In this document: one piece after another, positions 27,201 to 35,376 of the stretch
Numbering within the stretch: the stretch's first letter is position 1
How the letters are laid out: each line of letters starts with the position of its first letter
Assembly: GCF_002197755.1 (NCBI RefSeq)
Contig: NZ_NHOT01000013.1
Span: forward strand, 50,369-114,368
Length of the DNA: 64,000 nt
DNA from: Pedobacter sp. AJM
GTDB taxonomy: Bacteria > Bacteroidota > Bacteroidia > Sphingobacteriales > Sphingobacteriaceae
Reading direction: 5' to 3'
The notes under the pieces: model-generated
Told to the model about the DNA's origin: nothing
Database searches by the model: none
What the model saw: only the letters and a program-made list of their open reading frames with translations
Translations under genes and position numbers: made by a program

Positions 27201-28579
27201 GCTTTTCCTTCAATTAATTTTGGCTGGAAAGCCTGGATACCTAGCCTGTGTAGTGTAGGTGCACGGTTTAATAATACCGGGTGACCTTTTAATACATTTT
27301 CTAAAATATCCCAAACCAACGGATCTTTTCGATCAACAATTTTCTTGGCAGATTTAACTGTTTTTACCACACCACGCTCAATCATCTTGCGAATAATGAA
27401 CGGTTTGTAAAGCTCGGCAGCCATATCTTTAGGGATACCGCACTCATGTAATTTTAGGCTAGGCCCTACAACAATTACAGAACGAGCTGAATAATCCACA
27501 CGTTTACCTAATAGGTTCTGACGGAAACGACCTTGTTTACCTTTCAGGATATCTGAAAGTGATTTCAGAGCACGGTTACCTTCAGTTTTAACCGCATTAA
27601 CTTTACGTGAGTTATCAAATAACGAATCTACAGCTTCCTGCAACATCCGTTTTTCGTTACGTAAAATTACCTCTGGTGCTTTAATCTCGATCAAACGTTT
27701 TAAACGGTTGTTACGGATAATTACACGACGGTATAAATCATTTAAATCTGAAGTGGCGAAACGACCACCTTCTAATGGCACTAAAGGACGTAATTCTGGT
27801 GGAATAACCGGAACGATTTTAACAATCATCCACTCAGGGCGATTCTCAATACGTGTATTAGCTCCACGGAAAGCTTCAACAACCTGAAGACGTTTTAATG
27901 CCTCATTTTTACGTTGTTGAGAAGTTTCATTAGCAGCCTGGTGACGTAAATCGTAAGATAAGGTATCTAAGTTAATACGCTTCAATAAGTCTTCTAATGC
28001 TTCAGCACCCATTTTGGCAATGAATTTATTAGGATCTTTATCGTCTAAGTATTGGTTTTCTTTAGGTAATTTATCTAAGATATCTAAATATTCTTCCTCT
28101 GTTAAGAAGTCCATATAGTTGATCCCTTCTTCAGCCATTAAGCCTGACTGGATCACTACGTAACGCTCGTAATAGATAATTAAATCTAATTTTTTAGTAG
28201 GTAAACCTAATAAATAACCGATTTTGTTTGGTAACGAACGGAAATACCAGATGTGTGCAACAGGCACCACCAATGCGATGTGTCCCATACGCTCACGACG
28301 TACTTTCTTCTCTGTTACTTCAACACCACAACGATCACAAACAATACCTTTATAACGGATACGTTTGTATTTACCGCAATGACATTCGTAATCTTTTACC
28401 GGACCAAAAATACGCTCACAAAACAAACCATCACGTTCAGGTTTGTAAGTACGGTAGTTAATGGTTTCCGGTTTCAACACCTCACCGCTTGAACGTTCCA
28501 GAATAATTTCCGGAGACGATAAGCTAATCGTGATTGATGTGAAATTGCTTTTTAATTTATTATCCTTTTTGTAAGACAT
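24293..28579 (-). CDS. rpoC: RNA polymerase subunit beta'
   Basis: RpoC forms the clamp and active-site half of RNA polymerase. The 1428-residue length is normal for Bacteroidetes. The N-terminal zinc ribbon CHCGKYKRIRYKGIVCDRCG, the catalytic NADFDGDQMAVH around residue 470 (three Mg-binding Asp), and the bridge-helix/trigger-loop region with TLRTFHVGGTA are intact, as is the second zinc site CEAKRGVCALCYG. I chose the ATG at 28579, which is preceded by a purine-rich AAAGAGAT; the 21 extra codons upstream lie inside a repeat dyad. Confidence 0.97.
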   Translation of the reverse strand: MSYKKDNKLKSNFTSITISLSSPEIILERSSGEVLKPETINYRTYKPERDGLFCERIFGPVKDYECHCGKYKRIRYKGIVCDRCGVEVTEKKVRRERMGHIALVVPVAHIWYFRSLPNKIGYLLGLPTKKLDLIIYYERYVVIQSGLMAEEGINYMDFLTEEEYLDILDKLPKENQYLDDKDPNKFIAKMGAEALEDLLKRINLDTLSYDLRHQAANETSQQRKNEALKRLQVVEAFRGANTRIENRPEWMIVKIVPVIPPELRPLVPLEGGRFATSDLNDLYRRVIIRNNRLKRLIEIKAPEVILRNEKRMLQEAVDSLFDNSRKVNAVKTEGNRALKSLSDILKGKQGRFRQNLLGKRVDYSARSVIVVGPSLKLHECGIPKDMAAELYKPFIIRKMIERGVVKTVKSAKKIVDRKDPLVWDILENVLKGHPVLLNRAPTLHRLGIQAFQPKLIEGKAIQLHPLVCTAFNADFDGDQMAVHLPLGNAAILEAQVLMLAAHNILNPANGTPITVPSQDMVLGLYYITKGRRTDETRVVKGQDSNFYSPEEVIIAYNEKELDLHAFIKVRVNVKQNDGSIVNKLTETTVGRVLFNQLVPEEVGYINELLTKKSLRDIIGEVVKMTGMARASQFLDDIKELGFKMAFQGGLSFNLQDVNIPVEKHTLLEQAAAEVEEVRNNYNMGFITNNERYNQIIDIWTRINNRLTTFVMTQLSSDNQGFNSVYMMLDSGARGSKEQIRQLCGMRGLMAKPQKSGSGGDIIENPILSNFKEGLSVLEYFISTHGARKGLADTALKTADAGYLTRRLHDVAQDMIVNDNDCGTLRGMYTTALKDQEDIVEPLYDRILGRTSLHDVYNPLDNTLLVGAGEDINEEVAKLIEESPLEGIEIRSVLTCEAKRGVCALCYGRNLASGKRVQRGEAVGVIAAQSIGEPGTQLTLRTFHVGGTASNIAAESNIVAKFDGVIEFENIRTVDTQTEDGTVQVVLGRSGEFKIVEPGTGRIIVTNNIPYGAFLFVKEGDKLSKGDKICSWDPYNAVILSEFAGKAQFDAIIEGVTFREESDEQTGHREKVIIDTRDKTKNPSVQIVDKKGEFIKGYNIPVGAHVSVDEGESIQTGQIIAKIPRATGKTRDITGGLPRVTELFEARNPSNPAVVTEIDGVVTLGGVKRGNREITIESKDGEVKKYLVPLSKHILVQDNDFVKAGMPLSDGSISPADILSIKGPAAVQEYLVNGIQEVYRLQGVKINDKHFEVIVHQMMQKVHIEDPGDTIFLENNAVDRWDFADENDAMYDKKVVEDAGDSNDFKPGQIVSLRRLRDENSQLKRKDLKQITVRDARPATASSILQGITRASLGTKSFISAASFQETTKVLNEAAIAGKRDNMLGLKENVIVGHLIPSGTGVRGYERIIVGSQEEYDKLLASKQEEVEA

Positions 28580-28596
28580 ATCTCTTTCTTTAATGA

Positions 28597-28668
28597 TCGA
28601 AGGATTGAGTGATTGAATGATTGAATAACAGTTGCCCATCATTCAATCATTCACTCATTCTTTCATTC
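28597..28668. repeat. Intergenic dyad of GAATGATTGA-like words between rpoB and rpoC
   Basis: The left arm (gattgagtgattgaatgattgaat) pairs with the right arm (attcaatcattcactcatt) with one small bulge. It begins 18 bases upstream of the rpoC ATG and is transcribed in the rpoB-rpoC intercistronic RNA. The same words recur before secE. Confidence 0.85.
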
Positions 28669-28670
28669 AA

Positions 28671-31600
28671 TTAGTCTAACGTAATATCTAAACCTAAACC
28701 GCGTAACTCATGTACCAATACGTTAAACGATTCCGGTACACCTGGAGTTGGCAGGTTTTCACCTTTAACAATGGCTTCGTAAGTTTTGGCCCTTCCGATC
28801 ACATCATCCGATTTAACGGTTAAGATCTCCTGAAGAATATTAGCAGCACCGAATGCCTCTAATGCCCAAACCTCCATCTCACCAAAACGCTGACCACCAA
28901 ACTGAGCTTTACCACCCAATGGCTGTTGTGTAATTAATGAATATGGTCCGATTGAACGGGCGTGCATCTTATCATCAACCATGTGACCAAGTTTCAGCAT
29001 ATAAATAATACCTACTGTGGTCGTCTGATCGAAGCGCTCACCTGTTAAACCATTGTATAAGTAGGTTTTTCCGGAAGCCGGAACACCTGCTTTAGCGATC
29101 CACTCTTCTACTTCATCATGGGTTGCACCATCAAAAATCGGCGTAGCAAATTTCACACCCAATTCCTGACCAGCCCATGCCAGAATAGTTTCATAAATCT
29201 GACCCAAGTTCATACGTGAAGGTACACCCAGTGGGTTCAACACAATATCAACCGGTGTACCATCGGCCAAGAAAGGCATATCCTCATCACGTACAATACG
29301 TGCAACAATACCTTTGTTACCGTGGCGACCTGCCATCTTATCACCTACTTTTAATTTACGTTTCTTAGCCACATAAACTTTTGCCATCTGTACGATTCCT
29401 GAAGGAAGCTCATCACCTACACTGATCGCAAATTTATCGCGTTTGTAAGCGCCAAGTTCTTCATTCACACGGATACCGTAGTTGTGAAGCAACATTTTAA
29501 TCATCTCGTTTTTGTCATCATCAGTAGTCCATTTGTTAGGGCTAATGTGTGCAAATTCAAGATCAGCTAAAATTTTCTGTGTAAATTTCGCGCCTTTAGC
29601 CACCAATAATTCTTTGTAAATGTTGAATACACCCTGTGAGGTTTTTCCATTTACAATGGTGAATAACTTGTCAACTAATTCTGCTTTTAACTTCTCAGTG
29701 ATCTGATTATAATCTTTGTCTAATTTTTCAATCGCTGATTTCTCTTCCGCTTTTGTTGTTTTCTTAGCACGGCTGAATAATTTGGTATCAATTACTACAC
29801 CCTGGATGGAAGGAGGCGTTTTTAAAGATGCATCTTTCACATCACCTGCTTTATCACCAAAGATTGCACGTAGTAATTTCTCTTCCGGTGAAGGATCAGA
29901 TTCACCTTTCGGCGTAATCTTACCAATTAAAATGTCACCTTCTTTTACATCAGCACCAACACGGATAATACCGTTTTCATCAAGGTCTTTTGTAGCCTCT
30001 TCAGAAACGTTCGGGATATCTGGTGTTAATTCCTCTTCTCCACGTTTAGTATCACGTACTTCTAATTCAAATTCTTCAATATGCAATGAAGTGAAAACGT
30101 CATCACGAACAATACGCTCATTGATTACAATCGCATCCTCAAAGTTGAAACCTTGCCAAGGCATGAAAGCCACTTTCAGGTTTCTACCTAATGCCAATTC
30201 ACCATTTTCAGTAGCATATCCTTCGCAAAGAACCTGTCCTTTAGTAACTTTCTGACCTTTCTTAACGATTGGTTTTAAGTTGATACAAGTATTCTGATTG
30301 GTTTTTTTGAACTTAATTAAACGGTAAGTTTTGCTATCACCTTCAAATGAAACCAAACGATCATCTTCGTTACGCTCATATTTAATGGTGATTTCATTTG
30401 CATCTACATATTCTACCACACCGTCGCCTTCTGCATTGATCAGCGTTCTGGAGTCACGGGCAACGCGACCTTCCAAACCTGTACCAACAATTGGCGCTTC
30501 AGGACGTAACAATGGTACGGCCTGACGTTGCATGTTTGATCCCATCAAAGCCCTGTTCGCATCATCATGTTCCAAGAACGGAATCAACGATGCAGCAATT
30601 GAAGTAATCTGGTTAGGCGCAACATCCATCAAGTCTAATTTCTCAGGCTCAATAATCGGGAAGTCACCCTCATAACGTGCTTTAACGCGTGGTGTAATGA
30701 AGTTACCTTTATCATCATATTCTGCATTCGCCTGAGCAATGGTTTTACCATCTTCATCTTCTGCAGATAAATAAATCACGTCTGAATCTACAACTACTTT
30801 ACCATCTTCAACACGTTTGTATGGTGTTTCAATGAAACCTAGGTTATTGATTTTTGCATGCACACAAAGTGATGAAATCAAACCAATGTTTGGTCCCTCC
30901 GGTGTTTCAATTGTACATAAACGACCGTAGTGCGTGTAGTGAACGTCACGTACCTCGAAACCAGCTCTTTCACGTGATAAACCACCTGGGCCTAAAGCTG
31001 ATAAACGACGTTTGTGTGTAATCTCTGCCAATGGATTCGTTTGATCCATGAACTGAGATAACTGATTGGTACCAAAGAAAGAGTTGATTACTGATGATAA
31101 CGTACGGGCGTTAATCAAATCAGTTGGTGTAAACACCTCGTTATCGCGAATGTTCATACGCTCACGGATGGTTCTGGCCATACGGGCTAAACCAACACCG
31201 AACTGTGCGTACAACTGCTCACCTACCGTACGTACACGACGGTTAGATAAGTGGTCAATATCATCCACTTCTTCTTTAGAGTTGATCAGTTTGATCAGGT
31301 ATTTAACAATTGCGATAATATCCGCTTTTGTTAATACTTTTACATCATCAGGAGTATTCATTTTCAATTTACGGTTGATGCGGTAACGACCAACATCTCC
31401 TAAATCGTAACGTTTATCCGAGAAGAATAAACGGTCAATGATACCACGTGCAGTTTCCTCATCAGGTGGTTCTGCGTTACGCAAAGCACGATAGATGTTT
31501 TCTACAGCCTCTTTTTCTGAGTTTGATGTATCCTTTTGTAATGTATTATAAATAATGGTATAATCGGCCTGGCTGGCACCATCTTCCTTAGAAAGGATAA

Positions 31601-32474
31601 TGGTTTTTACACCCGCTTCAATTACCATATCAATGTGTTCGTCTTCAAGAACGGTTTCTCTTTCGAGAATCACTTCATTACGGTCGATAGAAACTACCTC
31701 ACCTGTATCTTCATCTACAAAATCTTCGACCCATTTCTTTAAAACTCTAGCAGCCAGTTTACGACCAATATATTTCTTTAAACCTGATTTACTAACTTTT
31801 ACTTCGTCAGCAAGATCAAAAAGTTCTAAGATGTCTTTATCAGAATCGTAACCGATGGCACGTAATAAAGTGGTAACCGGGAATTTTTTCTTACGATCGA
31901 TATAAGCATACATCACGTTATTTACGTCTGTAGCAAACTCGATCCATGAACCTTTAAAAGGAATTACACGCGCAGAATACAATTTGGTTCCGTTAGTGTG
32001 ACGGCTTTGGCCGAAAAACACACCAGGAGAACGGTGTAATTGCGAAACGATTACACGTTCAGCACCGTTAATCACAAATGTACCTTTTGGTGTCATATAC
32101 GGGATGGTACCTAAATACACATCCTGGATAATGGTTTCAAAGTCTTCATGTTCAACATCGTTACAAGAAAGCTTTAGCTTTGCTTTTAATGGAACATTGT
32201 AGGTTAATCCACGCTCAATACACTCGTGTATATCGTAACGTGGTGGATCAACAAAATAATCAAGAAATTCTAATACGAAGATATTTCTTGAATCTGTTAT
32301 TGGAAAGTTCTCAGCAAACACTTTAAACAAACCTTCGCTAGAGCGATCGTCTGATGTGGTATCTATCTGGAAAAATTCTCTGAATGATTGCAATTGCACA
32401 TCCAGAAAATCCGGATAGTCTATAATGTGCTTACTAGTTGCAAAATTTACTCTTTGTTCGACTGTCTTTGCCAA
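28671..32474 (-). CDS. rpoB: RNA polymerase subunit beta
   Basis: RpoB is the second large catalytic subunit of RNA polymerase. The 1267-residue protein is complete. The rifampicin pocket reads LSQFMDQTNPLAEITHKRR followed by LSALGPGG, with the Asp, His and Ser positions (516, 526, 531 in E. coli numbering) in their sensitive state. ETPEGPNIGLI, the KVGDKMAGRHGNKG lysine motif of the active site, and the C-terminal GGQRFGEMEVWALEAFGA are conserved. It is co-transcribed with rplL upstream and rpoC downstream. Confidence 0.97.
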   Translation of the reverse strand: MAKTVEQRVNFATSKHIIDYPDFLDVQLQSFREFFQIDTTSDDRSSEGLFKVFAENFPITDSRNIFVLEFLDYFVDPPRYDIHECIERGLTYNVPLKAKLKLSCNDVEHEDFETIIQDVYLGTIPYMTPKGTFVINGAERVIVSQLHRSPGVFFGQSRHTNGTKLYSARVIPFKGSWIEFATDVNNVMYAYIDRKKKFPVTTLLRAIGYDSDKDILELFDLADEVKVSKSGLKKYIGRKLAARVLKKWVEDFVDEDTGEVVSIDRNEVILERETVLEDEHIDMVIEAGVKTIILSKEDGASQADYTIIYNTLQKDTSNSEKEAVENIYRALRNAEPPDEETARGIIDRLFFSDKRYDLGDVGRYRINRKLKMNTPDDVKVLTKADIIAIVKYLIKLINSKEEVDDIDHLSNRRVRTVGEQLYAQFGVGLARMARTIRERMNIRDNEVFTPTDLINARTLSSVINSFFGTNQLSQFMDQTNPLAEITHKRRLSALGPGGLSRERAGFEVRDVHYTHYGRLCTIETPEGPNIGLISSLCVHAKINNLGFIETPYKRVEDGKVVVDSDVIYLSAEDEDGKTIAQANAEYDDKGNFITPRVKARYEGDFPIIEPEKLDLMDVAPNQITSIAASLIPFLEHDDANRALMGSNMQRQAVPLLRPEAPIVGTGLEGRVARDSRTLINAEGDGVVEYVDANEITIKYERNEDDRLVSFEGDSKTYRLIKFKKTNQNTCINLKPIVKKGQKVTKGQVLCEGYATENGELALGRNLKVAFMPWQGFNFEDAIVINERIVRDDVFTSLHIEEFELEVRDTKRGEEELTPDIPNVSEEATKDLDENGIIRVGADVKEGDILIGKITPKGESDPSPEEKLLRAIFGDKAGDVKDASLKTPPSIQGVVIDTKLFSRAKKTTKAEEKSAIEKLDKDYNQITEKLKAELVDKLFTIVNGKTSQGVFNIYKELLVAKGAKFTQKILADLEFAHISPNKWTTDDDKNEMIKMLLHNYGIRVNEELGAYKRDKFAISVGDELPSGIVQMAKVYVAKKRKLKVGDKMAGRHGNKGIVARIVRDEDMPFLADGTPVDIVLNPLGVPSRMNLGQIYETILAWAGQELGVKFATPIFDGATHDEVEEWIAKAGVPASGKTYLYNGLTGERFDQTTTVGIIYMLKLGHMVDDKMHARSIGPYSLITQQPLGGKAQFGGQRFGEMEVWALEAFGAANILQEILTVKSDDVIGRAKTYEAIVKGENLPTPGVPESFNVLVHELRGLGLDITLD

Positions 32475-32573
32475 TGGACTAAAAGATTTTAGTTTAAGAA
32501 TAAACTATTTGCTTGGTTCGGGTTTGAAACATTCTCATTAACCAAACAAAATGAGGTGTTTATAAACAGGTAA

Positions 32574-32600
32574 AGACACCGACATTTTCAGTCGGTGTCT
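32574..32600 (-). terminator. Attenuator-like hairpin between rplL and rpoB
   Basis: AGACACCGAC and GTCGGTGTCT form a perfect 10-bp stem with a 7-nt loop. The T-tract on the minus strand is short (TTTACC), so it probably reduces rather than stops transcription into rpoB, as in the E. coli rplL-rpoB gap. Confidence 0.7.
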
Positions 32601-32631
32601 AATACATTTTTAGCTAAGCTAAATTAAGTGA

Positions 32632-33009
32632 TTACTTAATTTCAACTACTGCTCCAGCTTCTTCTAATTGTTTTTTAAGTGCTTCTGCTTCGTCTTTAGT
32701 AACACCAGCTTTTAATTCTTTTGGTGCGCCATCAACTAAGTCTTTTGCTTCTTTCAAACCAAGGCCAGTTAAGTCTTTTACAAGTTTAACAACTGCTAAT
32801 TTAGCGCCACCAGCTTCTTTTAAGATAACATCAAAAGATGTTTTTTCTGCAGCAGCAGCAGGTGCATCACCACCAGCAGCAGGACCAGCAACTACAGCAG
32901 CAGCTGCAGGCTCGATACCATACTCGTCTTTTAAGATTTGAGCTAATTCGTTAACTTCTTTAACGGTTAAGTTTACTAATTGCTCAGCAAACGATTTTAA
33001 ATCTGCCAT
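32632..33009 (-). CDS. rplL: Ribosomal protein bL7/bL12
   Basis: L7/L12 forms the flexible stalk of the 50S subunit that recruits translation GTPases. The 125-residue protein shows the N-terminal dimerisation helix pair (LKSFAEQLVNLTVKEVNELAQ), an Ala/Gly-rich hinge around residues 35-55, and the globular C-terminal domain with VILKEAGGAKLAVVKLVK and GLKEAKDLVDGAPK. It follows rplJ by 64 bp in the rpl-rpo operon. Confidence 0.97.
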   Translation of the reverse strand: MADLKSFAEQLVNLTVKEVNELAQILKDEYGIEPAAAAVVAGPAAGGDAPAAAAEKTSFDVILKEAGGAKLAVVKLVKDLTGLGLKEAKDLVDGAPKELKAGVTKDEAEALKKQLEEAGAVVEIK

Positions 33010-33073
33010 TTTATTAAGATTTTAAATTTTTACGTAAAATAATTTTGTTTTATTTGCGAACTTAAGGTGTTCG

Positions 33074-33595
33074 TTAACCTTCTCTTTCCTGAAGAGTTTT
33101 AACAATTCCTGCAATTTTGCCTCCACTTGATTTAAGCGCAGATACAACATTTTTCGCTGGTGATTGTAATAATCCAATGATATCGCCAATAAGCTCTTCT
33201 CTCGATTTTAAGCTTACTAAGTTATTCAACTGGTCATCGCCAACGTATACTGATGAATCTATAAATGCTGCTTTAAGCAATGGTTTATCAGATGTTCTTC
33301 TCAAAGCTTTAATCAACTTAGCCGGAGCGTTTGCTGTTTTTGAGAATAATAATGATGATGAACCTTTAAGGGCTTCGTATATCTCAGAAGCATCGCCATC
33401 TAAACCTTCAATCGCTTTGCGGATTAAAGAGTTCTTGGCAACTTTCATGATGATATCATCTTCGAAACATTTGCGGCGGATGTTATTAATCTGCTCAACA
33501 GAAAGGCTAGAGGTATCAGCAATATAGAAATTGCCATACTCTTGCATTTGTCCTTGTAGTTCTAAAACTACTTCGTTTTTTTCTTCTCTGTTCAT
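33074..33595 (-). CDS. rplJ: Ribosomal protein uL10
   Basis: L10 anchors the L7/L12 dimers to the ribosome. The 173-residue protein has the N-terminal rRNA-binding domain (MQEYGNFYIADTSSLSVEQ, VAKNSLIRKAIEGL) and a C-terminal helix that binds L7/L12 (VVSALKSSGGKIAGIVKTLQ). Its ATG lies 2 bp after the rplA stop, so translation is coupled to L1. I saw no separate promoter here. Confidence 0.96.
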   Translation of the reverse strand: MNREEKNEVVLELQGQMQEYGNFYIADTSSLSVEQINNIRRKCFEDDIIMKVAKNSLIRKAIEGLDGDASEIYEALKGSSSLLFSKTANAPAKLIKALRRTSDKPLLKAAFIDSSVYVGDDQLNNLVSLKSREELIGDIIGLLQSPAKNVVSALKSSGGKIAGIVKTLQEREG

Positions 33596-33597
33596 GA

Positions 33598-34296
33598 TTA
33601 AATCCCCGCTACTGATTTAGTTTCAATTGCAATTCCAGGACTCATTGTAGAAGACACGTGAATGCTTTTAAAATAAGTTCCTTTTGCAGCAGACGGTTTT
33701 AATTTAGAGATCACCTGAATAATTTCAAGCGCATTCTCATAAATTTTGTCTGCTGGGAATGATACTTTTCCTATCGAGGCGTGTATGATACCCGTTTTGT
33801 CTACTTTAAAATCAATCTTACCTGCTTTAACTTCAGTTACAGCTTTACCAACATCGTTAGTTACTGTACCTGATTTTGGATTAGGCATTAAGTTCCTTGG
33901 ACCTAAAACACGGCCCAATTTACCTACCTTAGCCATACAAGCTGGTGTAGTGATAATAATGTCTACATCGGTCCAACCACCTTCAATTTTAGCTACATAC
34001 TCGTCTAAACCTACGAAGTCTGCGCCAGCTGCTTTTGCTTCTTCTTCCTTATCAGGAGTTACCAAAGCTAAAACACGTACAGTTTTACCTGTTCCGTGTG
34101 GTAAAGTAGCAATCCCACGTACCATTTGATTGGCTTTACGCGGATCTACACCTAAAGATACATCAATATCTACTGATGCATCGAACTTAGTGGTAGTGAT
34201 TTCTTTTACCAAAGCAGCAGCAGCCTGTAAAGTATAAGCTTTACCAGCTTCTATCTTAGCATGTGCCTTTTTTTGATTTTTAGTTAATTTCGCCAC
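33598..34296 (-). CDS. rplA: Ribosomal protein uL1
   Basis: L1 forms the mobile stalk that helps release deacylated tRNA, and in many bacteria it represses its own operon by binding the mRNA. The 232-residue protein has the two-domain pattern: FDASVDIDVSLGVDPRKANQ, LPHGTGKTVRV, the second-domain LGRVLGPRNLMPNPKSGT and a final KSIHVSSTMSPGIAIE. It begins 20 bp after rplK. Confidence 0.97.
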   Translation of the reverse strand: MAKLTKNQKKAHAKIEAGKAYTLQAAAALVKEITTTKFDASVDIDVSLGVDPRKANQMVRGIATLPHGTGKTVRVLALVTPDKEEEAKAAGADFVGLDEYVAKIEGGWTDVDIIITTPACMAKVGKLGRVLGPRNLMPNPKSGTVTNDVGKAVTEVKAGKIDFKVDKTGIIHASIGKVSFPADKIYENALEIIQVISKLKPSAAKGTYFKSIHVSSTMSPGIAIETKSVAGI

Positions 34297-34316
34297 TGTT
34301 GTAAACTGTTTTTTAA

Positions 34317-34760
34317 TTAATTGTTCCAGGGTGCGTCACCAGAAACGGTGATTCCCATACTGCGTGCTGTTCCAGCAACCATACTCATTGCAGATTCGAT
34401 TGTAAATGCATTTAAATCAGGCATTTTATCTTCAGCAATAACTTTAATCTGGTCCCAGGTCACCGACCCAACTTTCTTACGGTTAGGCTCAGCAGAACCA
34501 CTCTGTAATTTAGTAGCATCTTTTAACTGGATAGCTACTGGAGGGGTTTTGATGATGAAATCGAATGACTTATCAGCATAAACAGTAATTACAACTGGCA
34601 ATACTTTACCTGCTTTATCTTGGGTACGAGCGTTGTACTGTTTGCAAAACTCCATAATGTTCACCCCTTTAGCACCTAATGCAGGTCCTACTGGTGGCGA
34701 TGGATTTGCCGCTCCGCCTTTGATCTGTAATTTGATCATTGCACTGACTTCTTTTGCCAT
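34317..34760 (-). CDS. rplK: Ribosomal protein uL11
   Basis: L11 binds the GTPase-associated rRNA region with L10 and L7/L12. The 147-residue protein has the N-terminal KLQIKGGAANPSPPVGPALG with the thiostrepton-contacting prolines, the linker KTPPVAIQL, and the C-terminal rRNA-binding domain ending in ARSMGITVSG. Its transcript starts from the promoter at 34853-34883, not directly from nusG, giving a leader of about 85 nt in which L1 autoregulation could act. Confidence 0.97.
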   Translation of the reverse strand: MAKEVSAMIKLQIKGGAANPSPPVGPALGAKGVNIMEFCKQYNARTQDKAGKVLPVVITVYADKSFDFIIKTPPVAIQLKDATKLQSGSAEPNRKKVGSVTWDQIKVIAEDKMPDLNAFTIESAMSMVAGTARSMGITVSGDAPWNN

Positions 34761-34845
34761 TTTGTGTTTTTTGTTTATTTAAAACTCAATGTTAAATATT
34801 GGAAGCATGTAACATTTAATTCCTTCGAGCTCCTATAAAGCTTAA

Positions 34846-34879
34846 AGGACTGCAAAGATATGGATAATCTTGCAGTCCT
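34846..34879. repeat. Perfect 10-bp inverted repeat overlapping the rplK promoter
   Basis: AGGACTGCAA and TTGCAGTCCT are perfect complements separated by 14 bp. The -7 box of the rplK promoter lies across the left arm and spacer, so the dyad could be an operator. Confidence 0.85.
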
Positions 34880-34883
34880 ACAA
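34853..34883 (-). promoter_or_regulatory. Promoter of rplK-rplA-rplJ-rplL-rpoB-rpoC
   Basis: On the minus strand TTG (34881-34883) and TATCTTTG (34853-34860) are exactly 20 bp apart, a full match to the Bacteroidetes consensus. It gives the ribosomal/RNA polymerase genes their own start point downstream of the inserted lipoprotein module. Confidence 0.8.
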
Positions 34884-34911
34884 TAGATTAAGTAAAATAA
34901 TATTTTAATTC

Positions 34912-35376
34912 TTAGATAGTTCTTTCATTTATTCCAATAACCTCAAAACCACTGTCTTCCTTCTTTTTTATTCTCAATTGAAAATCGTGTCCTGTTGATC
35001 TGAAAATAATCTCCATGTATATTAACCCATTCTTAAGTTCTAATTGTATCACCTCTGTAAATGGAATAGGGTTATAAATACTTTTTCTACTTAAAATATC
35101 CATGATTTTAGTACCCTCAGGCAGCATGACACACTCTTTTCCATTGACTACTATTTTAACATCTTTATTAAATCCTTTAGGTTGAATAAGTTGTAAAGGC
35201 TGACTATAATATTCTTTTGGTAAGACATTCTGTTTTAAAATGTGATTTAGTGCTACATTTAGTATTAAAACTGAATCTCTATTATTTATGCTTTTCGTTT
35301 CATACCTCTTACATGAACAGTAAAGAATTATGGTTATTAGGCAAAAACAAATATCTAATATGATTATTTTTCTCAT
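34912..35376 (-). CDS. Small lipoprotein, candidate immunity protein
   Basis: I do not recognise this 154-residue protein. Its N-terminus is a hydrophobic helix ending in a possible lipobox (LYCSC, Cys22), so it is probably anchored in a membrane. The body has mixed charged strands (PEGTKIMDILSRKSIYNP, LIYMEIIFRSTGHDF). Its ATG overlaps the stop of the metallopeptidase gene by 4 bases, giving translational coupling. A small lipoprotein coupled behind an HExxH toxin-like protein fits an immunity protein, but this is inference. The base composition is far more AT-rich than the ribosomal genes on either side. Confidence 0.6.
   Translation of the reverse strand: MRKIIILDICFCLITIILYCSCKRYETKSINNRDSVLILNVALNHILKQNVLPKEYYSQPLQLIQPKGFNKDVKIVVNGKECVMLPEGTKIMDILSRKSIYNPIPFTEVIQLELKNGLIYMEIIFRSTGHDFQLRIKKKEDSGFEVIGINERTI

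Noticed and set aside
29716..30255. 179-codon plus-strand frame opposite rpoB
   Set aside because: It is the antisense shadow of rpoB; its composition follows the codon pattern of the real gene.
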